Assembly: GCA_025529335.1 (NCBI GenBank)
Contig: JAMYHX010000757.1
Location: forward strand, 1 to 13,541
DNA from: Rhizopus sp. PT2906
Lineage: Eukaryota > Mucoromycota > Mucoromycetes > Mucorales > Rhizopodaceae
Direction of reading: 5' to 3'
DNA: 13,541 bases
Shown here: one piece after another, positions 1 to 8,810 of the stretch
How positions within the stretch are numbered: the first letter of the stretch is position 1
How the letters are laid out: every line of letters starts with the position of its first letter
The notes under the pieces: generated by a model
What the model saw: the letters and a program-made list of their open reading frames with translations, nothing else
What the model was told of the DNA's origin: nothing
Database searches by the model: none
Made by a program: the position numbers and the translations under genes

Positions 1-1301
1 AATTGTTCTTTGTAGCTCAGAATATCTGATTTTAATTTAGTGTTGGTTGATGATATCTCTTTAATATAATCCACAAACTCGTCGTCATTCTTTGTGGGTG
101 GACGAGGTTGATGATATTTAGCATGCGCCGGCTGTGTATAAAATATAGATATATACGTATAAGTCATTAGTATATTTGTATATATGAGGTTAGTGTCAAT
201 GACTTACCTTAACAGCAGTCTGATGACTATTACTATTATTATTTGCCATAAAAGTGGGATGATGGGTCATACTGCCAGGGTTACTACCGTTATTATTGGT
301 TTCCCTGGTTAATTGTTCATAAGCATTATACAAAGATTCTAATGTGTGTGTGATCAGTTATTGTAAGTCTCTCCACATGTAAGCTTACCATATTTTGTCT
401 TTAATTTCTTAATCTTTGACTCTAGTAGCAACTCATTCTTTCGACAAATGGCTAATTCTTGATATGTGTCTTCAAGCTGAGGATAATGTATTAATAACTC
501 TCTCTCTCTCCTGAATATTGTTTCATTGTCACCTTGGATGTCAATGTCTCCTCTCTCAATTCGGATTGACGCACCATGAATTTGAACACCCGAAGTTTCT
601 CAAGTTCACTATTTTTGGATTCTAGCTCTGCTGTTAATTGCTGACACTTTTCATTTGTGATTTCCAAATCAGATATTGTTTCATCAAGCATCTAACAAAC
701 AAGGAGAGTTTTGTTAACCTCACTTTATTTTGTCACCTTTTATATTTCATGTTACTTTTTGTCTCTTTTGGTGTTCCCAACACAATTTGTTTTTCTCTTG
801 TAATAACTCGTCCTTTTGACTTTCTACTTGTTCTAATGATTGTTCAAGGTCATGAATTCGTATGTGGCATTCTTCCAGCTGTGCATAGGTAGTACATTGT
901 TTGTTAGGTCTAAAAATTGACAAGTGTGACACATGAACAAAATTACCTGCTTGTTTAATTTTGCTGTTTGTTGATTTGACTCGGCAACAAAAGTTTCGTG
1001 TTTGTGGAGTAAACCTTGTCCGATTTCTTAAACATGTTAGTTTTATACAAACTCATTACTTTAAATAAGTACCTGCAGCCAATCGAGTATCACTCTCTAG
1101 TTTCTTGATTGTCTTGCTGAAATACTCTAGTGTCTCACAGTTTTGTTTTCCACAACAGCTACATACATCGAATAGACTACAGCTTCTGGAAGAAGTAGGT
1201 GTGCCTACCAAATCGCGCTCGAAATACAAAATTTTATCAGACTGTTTTGATTCTTGCCGGGATTCCATAGTTAATTTTGTGTCAAATGTAGTATGCTTCA
1301 T
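1..1301 (-). CDS. Coiled-coil protein with CC1-box-like motif, 3' partial
   Basis: Seven exons were deduced: 1301-1073, 1026-947, 878-756, 691-533, 476-389, 338-208 and 131-1 (open at the window edge), giving about 313 residues. Introns are 46-76 nt with GT/AG borders, and each junction keeps one continuous heptad-rich reading frame. Residues 47-55 hold a Cys-rich patch (CSCCGKQNC), a possible metal site. Residues 73-83 read RLAAEIGQGLL, followed by a long Glu/Lys/Gln/Leu coiled coil to about residue 210, then an Asn/His/Ser-rich linker (NNNG, NNNSNS) and a second charged helical part (NDDEFVDYIKEISS). The AAxxG core inside a coiled coil recalls the CC1 box of BICD, TRAK, HAP1 and Spindly dynein adaptors; that link is inference. 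I recognise no named fungal family. The start could be M1 or M12. A general filament or polarity coiled-coil protein is the main alternative. Confidence 0.75.
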
Positions 1302-1583
1302 TAGTTAACAATTCATACAATTGCGTGAAAAAAAAGGGGGGTGAAGTTATTGTCTTGAAGTGTCGTCTTGTTCTAAAAGCATAATAAGAAAAGAGACAAT
1401 ATATATGTATAATATATATATATAAATGTATTTATATATAAAGTATGCAGGCAAAAAAAAAGACAAAGAGAAAGAGAAAGAGAAAGAGAGAGAGAGAGAG
1501 AAAGTGCCCCGACTTTCTATAAAGAGGAAGCAGACCAATCAGTTGATTGCATGACCACACTGTGGTGTATATAGTACTTTTTA
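1302..1583. repeat. Intergenic microsatellites (TA and GA/GAAA)
   Basis: This is the spacer between the coiled-coil gene start and the stop of the NADH dehydrogenase gene. It holds an A/T dinucleotide-rich stretch at about 1399-1440 and a purine repeat at about 1461-1504 that runs from GAGAAA units into pure GA. On the minus strand the latter is a pyrimidine (CT) tract 160-200 bp upstream of the coiled-coil gene's ATG, a common position for promoter pyrimidine tracts in fungi. No gene is seen here; the open frame across it is low-complexity Ser/Phe/Tyr. Confidence 0.8.
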
Positions 1584-3641
1584 TTATACAGTCGATATGT
1601 CTCTACCCCAAACAGCACACTTGGACCAATCTATAGACAAATTCATTCTCGTTCGCATGCTTACTTGTTCACTCCAATAGACACTTCTCCAAAGGTAGAG
1701 TGCCCAAAGACCACCAATCACTTTATATCCCCACTTGAAATCACCCACTGCTGTATTTCCTAAATAAGCTAATGTACCTAAATGATTATAGCGGAATGGA
1801 CCCATCGTTTGCCTTGTCGTTTTCTCATCGTGTTCAGCCAGGTGATTCAAATATTTAGCTAAATAACGCCCTTGTTGATTCGCAACCTGGGCCGTCGCTG
1901 GCAAATGGGTCATCTTGCTGTCAATATCCTTTAGTAGTAGCTTGAGCTCTTCTATATCCAGTGAACCCGTCTTGTCCTTGTCGTATGTCTTGAACATCTT
2001 TTCAAGGTTTTTCAAATGTTGATCAGTCAGGGGGTATTTAGTGCGCATTGATTTGCAAAGAGCAGCAAATTCGTCAAAGCTTAGTATACCATCGTTGTTG
2101 CTACAAACATAAATGAGTAACTATGTTGAGTAGTTCTTTTTTCACTTACGTATCACCTTCTTTAAATATTTCCATGATATTTTCCATTAGGCTTGGATTG
2201 TCAATCGATGCACAGTCACCAAGGGCAAAGATGGAACAGTCTTCAACACCCTGGAGATGTAGGAAACCATCTGTCGTCAACACACGCTTGTGTTCCTGTG
2301 CCTTTAACTTTTCGGTAACCTTCTTTGCGAATGGAGTCATGGCTAAAGAATAATAAGACTTTTCTTTTTCAACTTTGTGTATGTGCGACCTTACCAATGC
2401 CTGTAGACCATAAACACAATCCGTATGGTAATGTTTGTAAAACGGGTTCATCGCTACCCTTTGGCTTTACTTTATAGATAACCTTGCCCGGCTCAATTCG
2501 TTCTACTCGGGCATTTGTGATGACATGAATATGGTCTCGTTCAAATCTGTTTTCAGCATATTCACTAATTCTACTATCAAATGTATTCAAAATATGATCT
2601 CTTGATTGAATGATGTGAATCGTAACATCTTCGCGAATCAGCTCAGGAAACTAAAAAACATGAGTGCCTGTCTATTATACCTTCTTGTCTTTGTTTACCC
2701 ATTTGACCAAATCTTCATTGACCCAATCGGATAGCTCGGCTGCAAATTCAACGCCAGTAGGACCGCCGCCACAGACAACAAACGAAAGTAACTGTTTACG
2801 CTCCTCAGGTGTCGTTGTAGGTAAACAAGCCTTTTCGACGTTCTGTGTCACCTGTCGCTTGATGTTCATGGCATCCTGAATTGTCTTCAATTGATAAGTA
2901 TTCTCCAGACCTTGTACGCCATGTGTCATACTGGTTGAACCAACGGCCAAGACGAGTTTGTCATAAGGCACATAAAAGTTAGATTCACCATTAGAGCCTT
3001 GTACTTCCAAAAGCTTGTTATCAAGGTCAATATCTACTGCTGTACCTTCCAAGAAATGACCCCTGATCCTAGATACAATCTTTCTAATGGGCTCAAGCAA
3101 TGACCTATAATAAAAAAAAAAGGGTTAATCAATAAAGAACCTGTGTAGTTTACTCGCTTCACCTTAGCTCTAATGTACCCACTGTCGCACTCGGTAATAA
3201 AGGCGTAAATAGGAAATAGTTATTATTACTGACCACAGTGACATCGTACTTGTCCTTTTGAAGCTTCTTGACTAGTGAAATTGCACCCCATCCACTACCG
3301 ACGACCACCAAACGGGGCTTTGAGTCATCCAGGTTATCAACCGACTGATCAATATGACGCGTAATAATAGGCAAATTTTTGGCTCCTCCTCGTTTAGGAT
3401 AAAGTGCTTCCTGAGGAATGCGTTCATGGGCTCCCCAAACATCAATAGACCTTTCTTTGTCTGTAGCCAAATAATATCCTACTCCTCCCAGGACACCAAT
3501 TCCTGTAGAGTATTTGAATAATCGTATCAGCTTAGGACCAAACCATGCATTTTTTATCTTTTCTGTTGCAAATAATCGTCTTTGATTCAATTGGAGGGTT
3601 TGCTTTGGTAACTTTGATAAATAGGCACGAGACAAGTACAT
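1584..3641 (-). CDS. NDE1: EF-hand alternative (type II) NADH:ubiquinone oxidoreductase, mitochondrial
   Basis: Five exons (3641-3163, 3104-2681, 2650-2395, 2342-2150, 2100-1584) give 622 residues, close to other fungal EF-hand NDH-2 enzymes. The family oxidises NADH and passes electrons to ubiquinone without pumping protons, at the inner mitochondrial membrane; EF-hand members are usually the external, calcium-responsive type. The N-terminus is rich in Arg, Leu and Ser (mitochondrial presequence), followed by a short hydrophobic segment at 43-60. The FAD dinucleotide fold GSGWGA is at 115-120 and the NADH fold GGGPTGVE at about 272-279. LGDCAS at 427-432 is the second FAD contact. Two canonical EF-hand loops follow: DTNNDGILSFDE (450-461) and DKDKTGSLDIEE (491-502). 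The WSEQ...GRD C-terminus is the membrane-binding end seen in NDH-2. Intron 2 is only 30 nt. The symbol is by homology; NDE1 versus NDE2/NDI1 is not settled by sequence alone. Confidence 0.94.
2651..2680 (-). other. Ultra-short 30-nt intron in the NADH dehydrogenase gene
   Basis: On the minus strand the exon ends AAG AAG, then GTATAATAG...TTTTTTAG, then TTT CCT GAG. Read through, it gives in-frame TAA and TAG; removed, it restores KK-FPELI, which fits the family. The length is a multiple of three. A possible branch sequence CTCAT lies about 10 nt before the acceptor. A later acceptor at 2642-2641 would give a 39-nt intron but would delete Phe-Pro-Glu. Confidence 0.75.
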
Positions 3642-3998
3642 TTGAGATAATAATAAAAAAAGGAAAAAAGTATGTCTTGGCGTATGTCAAGATAAAAGGG
3701 GACTTTTAAGTCCTTTATGTGTGTGCGCATTTATTACATCACACAGTATTAATTACCAAATATGGGATAATAGTTTAACCAGTTATGTAAATCCTTTAAC
3801 AACAGAAAGAAATGAGCAGTAATAATAATAATAATGATGATGATAATAGCAACATGTATACTTGTAAGTCTTTTAATAGACTTATTTTCAACTTGGACAA
3901 GTGTGTATATAAACTGCATATGGACAAAATTGTAGAAACAGTGCACTTTATCCAATAAGGACTACCCTCGGGAAAAAGTATAAAAAAAGAATTATTTA
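3642..3998. other. Intergenic spacer, promoter side of the NADH dehydrogenase gene
   Basis: These 357 bp hold the upstream region of the NADH dehydrogenase gene and the 3' flank of the MAK11-like gene, both on the minus strand. It is AT-rich with an AAT/GAT trinucleotide run at about 3818-3848. AATAAA-type sequence on the minus strand lies right at the MAK11-like stop (TAATAAATAA) and could serve as a poly(A) signal. No coding exon was recognised; the 68-aa open frame here is low-complexity Ile. Confidence 0.6.
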
Positions 3999-5215
3999 TT
4001 AAGAAAATTTGTTATGAGCATCAATACATGTAATACGGCACTTGGTATCATATTCTCCCAAACACTCAAATTCATCCTTGCTTTCTGATTGAACAATAGA
4101 CTCTAAATCCCAACACTTGACGACACCATCTGATGACGCTGAAGCACATAATGTCCTTTCATCACACTTGATCACTGTCAATGCCTTCACTCTGAGCTTA
4201 TGTCCTTTGATCTCCTTTATACATTCTCCTGATAAATTCCAGATACGGATTATCTTGTCTTCATGTCCACTGATAAGGTACTCCTCATCATTCAGTGCAA
4301 AGTATTTAATAGTATGGAATTTAGATGTATGTGACATTGTTGTGGCTACTTGTGCATCTGATACATTATAGACATTGATCTTTTTATCAAACATGATGGC
4401 ATATTTATCTCCAGTCGTATTCCATAACACAATCATTCCCTCATCTAGTCCAATATGTTATTAACAATCTCAAGTGATCTATCTATCTCCTACCTCTTCC
4501 TAATTTATTTATACTTGCTTTTTTACCCGTCATCAAATTCCAAACAATAGCACATCTGTCAGTACCCACGGACAGAGCAATTTTACCTGTTGGATGAATA
4601 GCCATTGAATTGACCTTGGCCCTATTAGATATTAGCATCCTGTTTATCCCCCCATTCTTGTCTATTCACTTACTTGTGTCCTTTTAGTGTCTTTAGATAT
4701 TCCCAGTCCTTTGTTCTCCACAGATTGATTGTATGATCTTCACTAGCAGAGAGCATATATTTGCCATGAAATTTGATATCTGTAATGTCTCCAGAATGAT
4801 GACCACCTAGTGATCCATACTCTTTACGCTTTTTCACATCATATAATCGAATAATTTCATCACTACTTCCTGAAGCTAGAAAATGACCACCTACGGATAC
4901 AGTACGAATACATCCGGTGTGAGCAGGAATAATAAAGATGGGTTCTAATCTAAGCTTGGTTTTCTAATCCTATAATTTAAGCAATACTGTTCCTAGATCA
5001 TGTAATGTTTCTACCTCTTGGATCCAGTTGACATTAAGTCCATACAACAAACGTTCATAAGTACCCACGATTACGCGAAAGTCCTCTTCTTCTGCTGTTA
5101 ATAAGGCTGATACAGGTAAAAGAGAGGAAGAATCTGTCACTTTGTCCAAGATCTGCTTCTTCTTTGCTTGTGATTCTGTCATTTCTTCACTTCTTTGTCT
5201 CTTTTTATTCTCCAT
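3999..5215 (-). CDS. MAK11: MAK11/PAK1IP1-like WD40 ribosome biogenesis protein
   Basis: Four exons (5215-5015, 4963-4674, 4621-4494, 4444-3999) give 354 residues. The family (yeast Mak11, animal PAK1IP1) is a nucleolar WD40 propeller needed for 60S ribosomal subunit maturation. The first 20 residues are basic (KKRQR, AKKKQ; probable nuclear targeting). The family-typical IVGTYERLLYGL follows at about residues 49-60. WD repeats then include FLASGSSDEIIRLYDV, YMLSASEDHTINLW, IALSVGTDRCAIVWNL, YLISGHEDKIIRIWNL and LCASASSDGVVKCWDL, with GH dipeptides before several blades. The C-terminus RITCIDAHN matches the end of the family. Introns are 49-52 nt. Intron 1 uses donor GTAGAA and the second of two nearby acceptors, since the first one gives a stop. 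The gene is divergent from the Zn2Cys6 gene, sharing about 343 bp. Paralogous WD40 proteins are the only alternative. Confidence 0.88.
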
Positions 5216-5475
5216 TGGATTATTATTAGATCAATAAAAAAATTTTTGGTGGGTTCTTTGAAGGTATTGCGCTGCTTTTGAAAAAAAAAAAAAAGGTGCT
5301 GTGGTTTAGCCAATAAAAAGGATAAAGTGTAATAAACACTAAAGACAAGGTACTGTTCATAAGACTCAAAGGTTTTGTTTATATTATGTAGCACATTGAT
5401 TATTTCTCTCTCTCTCTTTTTTTTTGTTTTTTCTTTTTTAAATAGTACAGTCTCTCTTTCTCTCTCTCTCTCTCT

Positions 5476-5539
<64 letters not shown>

Positions 5540-5558
5540 CTTTTATTTTTATAAGCTT
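5216..5558. promoter_or_regulatory. Divergent promoter region with CT repeats and T59 tract
   Basis: These 343 bp separate the start codons of the MAK11-like gene (-) and the Zn2Cys6 gene (+). CT-rich runs at about 5404-5438 and 5451-5478 lead into an unbroken run of 59 T at 5479-5537. The run ends 21 bp before the Zn2Cys6 ATG. The same DNA is an A-tract when read towards MAK11. Poly(dA:dT) tracts exclude nucleosomes in yeasts, so a role as an open bidirectional promoter is plausible but inferred. A 14-A run is at about 5281-5294. No clear TATA box is seen towards the plus-strand gene. Confidence 0.65.
5479..5537. repeat. Homopolymer of 59 T
   Basis: An uninterrupted T run directly follows a (CT)n stretch. 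Its length is likely to vary between strains and between sequencing reads, so the exact count should not be trusted. Confidence 0.95.
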
Positions 5559-7684
5559 ATGCAGCCTATGGAACAAGACACTGATTCACCAGCAACAAGT
5601 CCAGCTTCCAGTAAGAGACGTTCTAGTGTCGGCAGTGAATCTAAAAGAAAGTCTCCTCGAGCCTGTATTCCCTGTCGAAAGAGAAAAGTATAAAAAAGAA
5701 AAAAGGGAGCGAATAAATAAGAAAACTTAACTAGTTTCTCTCGTGTGTAAAAAAATAAAAGGTCAAATGTGATGGACAATCACCTTGCGATCGTTGTGTA
5801 AAGGCCAACAGTGCCTGTGCTTTTGATAAACCACCAAGTAAAAAAGAAAGCATAAAGTCAACTACCGAAAGTCATACAGTCAAGTTAAAAAAGTTGGAAC
5901 AAAAACTCACACAGCTGTCGGCTGTCATTGATACAGAAGTCCCTGAACCGCCATTATTTCCAAATTCGGGTCCAAGTAAAAGTGAAGGTAACAAGGATGA
6001 CATACCAACGAATATGTATTGATAAGGACTTCAAGTGTTATTACCCGTATCTACTATAGGACATGCATCTTATATACCGGATAGTTGCCTTCGAATAGAT
6101 CGAGTGCCTACTGCTTTCAACCTGGATGAGAATATGGATATCATCCTAAAGGAGCTACAACCAAAGCCTGAAATATACAACAGTGAACCTATACAGGAGC
6201 ATTTATTGGACATCTACTTTCAGTATATAGACCCTCTATTGCCCATACTACATAAACCATCTTTTTATCATCAAGTCAAAAGCCATCAGCCGGTCAGTAG
6301 TCTGTTACTCAACGCAATATACTGTGTATCATCAAGATGGGATATGAGTATACCTGTCAGAGAAGATGAACCAAGAGGGTGGAATTACTACCAACTAGCA
6401 ACAAACCTATTAAACCAACAAAAGGAACCACAACTAACAACCGTACAAGCACTATTGCTACTACTAAAGTATAATGAACATGTCCGACGCCCAGGATTTG
6501 TATGGAGAATGAGATACTACTTTCAGATGATTGTTCGTATGTGCAAAGATCTTGGTCTACAACGTGACATCATGTTTAACACTAGTTCTCCAAGCGTAAT
6601 GATAGAACTTGAAAAACGTAAGAGAACCTTTTGGGCTGTGTATTGCTATGATGTGATGATGAGGTATTGATATTGTTATTCTTTCTTTCTTCACCTCAGC
6701 TAAAAAAAAAGAACATATTACTTCTCTCTTAGCATTGAAAATGGCACACCATTCCATTTCAACATAAAGGAATACCCCATCGACAATCCATACGTCCTCT
6801 CTGACGAAGCCAATGAACATGAAAAAATCATGCACTTTATTCTCTTAACCAAACTCATGTGCTGTCAAGCCGAGATCATTGACTTTCTCCGTAGAAAGCT
6901 TGACCCACAGTTCACAGTGACAAACATGATTACAGACTGGAGAGAAGAGGAAGCGTTTAACCAACTGACAGGTCATTTAAAAACAGCGATTGGCATGGTA
7001 ACCTCAATCACAAAGTTTCCTACTGAGGACAATATGTGCTATGCTGTCTGCTTTTTATACCTTGCCGCTTGTTTTGCTACCATCTCATTGCATCGACCCT
7101 TTGCGTTCCAAATCACCGACCATTCATCACCCCACACTGGTCATTGCACAGAAGCAGCGTTTAATATAAAGCATATCATTGAACTCATACTCAGATGTGA
7201 GGCCATTGAGGATATGTACTGTTCGATAAGAGGAATCCAACAAGTGGTGCATTATCTATCGGCAGCCGTTACTGTCTTTCGAGAAGCTGGATTGGAACAT
7301 GAATTCAATATACTTTTAGAAATCACAAAAAAGCTGGCAGCGATCTCTCCCGTGACAGAGTTGACAGCATCTCGAGAGACAAATGACGTATTTCAGGATG
7401 AACCTTTGGGAATATATCAAAAGCAAAGAAAGAAACAGATAACAAAGTATAAACATAAATCTCTTGAATTACCCATGTCTACATCAGATACAGCACTATT
7501 GACATATAACACGACAGAACAGGTACACTCTCAACTACTATATCATCAAATGCAATCTTTTGGCTTTCATAATAATCCTCTAGATCAAGTAATGCCTAAT
7601 ATATCAAGCCATCAATCATTATTAGGCTTCTTGTGTACCGAAGATGATATGAATGATACCTCAAACAATATACCAAAGACTTAA
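5559..7684 (+). CDS. Zn2Cys6 fungal transcription factor with MHR domain
   Basis: Four exons (5559-5687, 5762-5987, 6027-6663, 6733-7684) give 647 residues. Residues 36-62 form a complete zinc cluster, C-x2-C-x6-C-x5-C-x2-C-x6-C, with the basic RKRK between the second and third Cys. An intron falls exactly inside the cluster, between K43 and V44. A short Leu heptad (about 80-98, KLKKLEQKLTQL) looks like the dimerisation helix. From about residue 176 the fungal-specific transcription factor domain begins (HLLDIYFQYIDPLLPILHKPSF), with a later match at SIENGTPFHF across the third junction. It should be nuclear and bind CGG-type DNA; its targets cannot be read from sequence. Intron 2 (5988-6026) is only 39 nt. 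If it is not spliced, the frame meets TGA TAA. The start could be M1 or M4. The 3' end faces the U11-48K-like gene with 25 bp between stop codons. Confidence 0.9.
5988..6026 (+). other. Short 39-nt intron or tandem in-frame stops
   Basis: GTAACAAGG...TTGATAAG lies between exons 2 and 3 of the Zn2Cys6 gene. The length is a multiple of three and it contains TGA TAA in frame at 6018-6023. Removal joins SEG to LQVLLP without a frame change. The acceptor AAG is weak and has little pyrimidine tract, so a damaging mutation is an alternative reading. Confidence 0.6.
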
Positions 7685-7709
7685 TTTTACTCAAAACATG
7701 TTTTTTTCA

Positions 7710-8281
7710 TCACTTTTTATTTACATCTTTTTGAGCACGAAGCTTTTGTGTCAAGAGTACAACATTATCATACTCTTGTCGTCGTTCATCGACTGTCTTT
7801 TCTTGATCAATTTCAGATTCTTGAACTGTATTACATGTATTTTCATCTTGTGTAATAAAGGATATCACGGATGGACTATCCTTGTAAAAGAATAAAGAGC
7901 TTTGTGGGCTTGCTTTATTGACTCGTTTCTATTCACAAGTGTTATTTTCTCTATTTTTAGTACAAATACTTTTTTTATATACCTTTTTGATATAGAATCC
8001 ACTGCTTTTCAATAGACAGCGTTTATAATGTTCATTAAAACTTTTTGACGGTACTTTATGTCTTTTGTTGATTGGACATGTTTGTAATTGATCTCTTTCC
8101 TATAATGAGTATTATTGCTCATTAGGAATAATAAACTGTAATATGTGCTTTGTCATACTTTGTATTTTTGTTTGACGTGCTCTCTTGTCCAACCCAGTCT
8201 GTCTAATACTTTATTGATTCTATCATTTGCTTCTTCAATATGCTTTGACAACACGGCCAACTGCTTCTGTCTACTTTCCAT
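7710..8281 (-). CDS. CHHC zinc-finger protein, U11-48K (SNRNP48)-like
   Basis: Three short exons (8281-8159, 8099-7983, 7928-7710; introns 59 and 54 nt, both phase 0) give 152 residues. An N-terminal helix (HIEEANDRINKVLDRLGW, about 14-31) precedes a CHHC zinc finger with ligands C49, H55, H65 and C69. The spacing C-x5-H-x9-H-x3-C, with Pro after the first Cys and a Val-Pro between the His ligands, is that of the U11-48K-type finger (zf-U11-48K), which in the U11/U12 di-snRNP contacts the 5' splice site of U12-type introns. LFFYKDSPSV at 92-101 resembles the conserved segment after the finger in SNRNP48. The C-terminus is charged and helical. At 152 residues it is much shorter than the human protein and lacks an RS-rich tail. 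TRM13 and GTSF1 carry related fingers, but the flanks fit U11-48K better. A splice-like acceptor (TTTAATACAG) lies directly before the ATG, suggesting a 5'UTR intron. Confidence 0.75.
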
Positions 8282-8810
8282 CTGTATTAAAAAAAAAAGG
8301 GAAATAAAATCACAAGTGATAAACAAGCATTACATGCAGTTAATATATCATTCATGGTGCCTGAATAAGGCCTACCATTATTAACTCTTGGCATACATAT
8401 AATTCATTTTAAAAGAACTACTTAAATGGGAAAGCTTATTCTAGAAATAGTGAAGGAATAGACTTTTGGGATCATTGCGTAAGGAACAAGAGATACAAGA
8501 TGTCATTGGCTCTGCTAATCGGACTAAGAACCTTTATACAAAAGACCATCGTCATGTCAATACATAAAAAAGGCCACAGTACTAAATCTAGCATTTTCAT
8601 TGTAACTTTATTAAACGTATGTTTTACATCATTACTTCAATATGCGCGCATCTTTCTGGAAAGAAAAAAAAAGGAATATGACGCTGAAACTTTTTATTGA
8701 ATATATTTAGTCAAGTCGATAAAAAGATATATAACATCATGCATACATACAATTCTATATAAAAGGACATCCTTTCCTTCCTTTCTTTCTTTTCATTAAC
8801 CACATATAAA
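8282..8810. other. Divergent intergenic region between the U11-48K-like and lipocalin-like genes
   Basis: These 529 bp hold both upstream regions. Towards the minus gene there is a possible 52-nt 5'UTR intron (8282-8333) and upstream ATGs. Towards the plus gene there is a TATA box and a CT-rich leader. The middle holds a plus-strand open stretch of 37 codons (8454-8567) with protein-like composition (EQEIQDVIGSANRTKNLY) but no start codon and no recognised family. A 66-codon plus-strand frame at 8500-8700 looks like chance. No tRNA or other RNA gene was noticed. Confidence 0.5.
8755..8810 (+). promoter_or_regulatory. TATA box and pyrimidine-rich leader of the lipocalin-like gene
   Basis: CTATATAAAAGG at 8755-8766 is a near-ideal TATA box 45-55 bp before the ATG at 8811. 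It is followed by a CT-rich stretch (8770-8794) like the initiator/leader of strongly expressed fungal genes, then CACATATAAA before the ATG. The downstream gene's preference for C-ending codons (GTC, CTC, ACC, TCC) agrees with high expression. Confidence 0.75.

Noticed and set aside
511..532. 22-nt GT-AG intron in the coiled-coil gene (acceptor ATTCAG)
   Set aside because: Too short for any known spliceosome; the acceptor at 477 gives a 56-nt intron with a TTAAT branch-like site and keeps the coiled-coil frame.
910..946. 37-nt version of the second coiled-coil intron (acceptor TTTTTAG)
   Set aside because: Gives ACC TAA, an immediate stop; acceptor CACAG at 879 restores the frame NKQ-LEECHIRIHDLEQ.
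1347..1538. 63-codon minus-strand frame over the microsatellites
   Set aside because: The translation is repeat-derived Ser/Phe/Leu and Tyr/Ile runs, typical of CT and TA repeats.
3749..3955. 68-codon minus-strand frame
   Set aside because: Contains a poly-Ile run from an AAT/GAT repeat and no domain; lies in the NADH dehydrogenase upstream region.
5479..5537. T59 as the poly(A) tail of a retroposed copy
   Set aside because: Both flanking genes keep their introns, no duplicated target site is visible, and the run grows out of a CT microsatellite.
8145..8384. 79-codon plus-strand frame
   Set aside because: Antisense to the first exon of the U11-48K-like gene; Cys/Leu-rich without motif.
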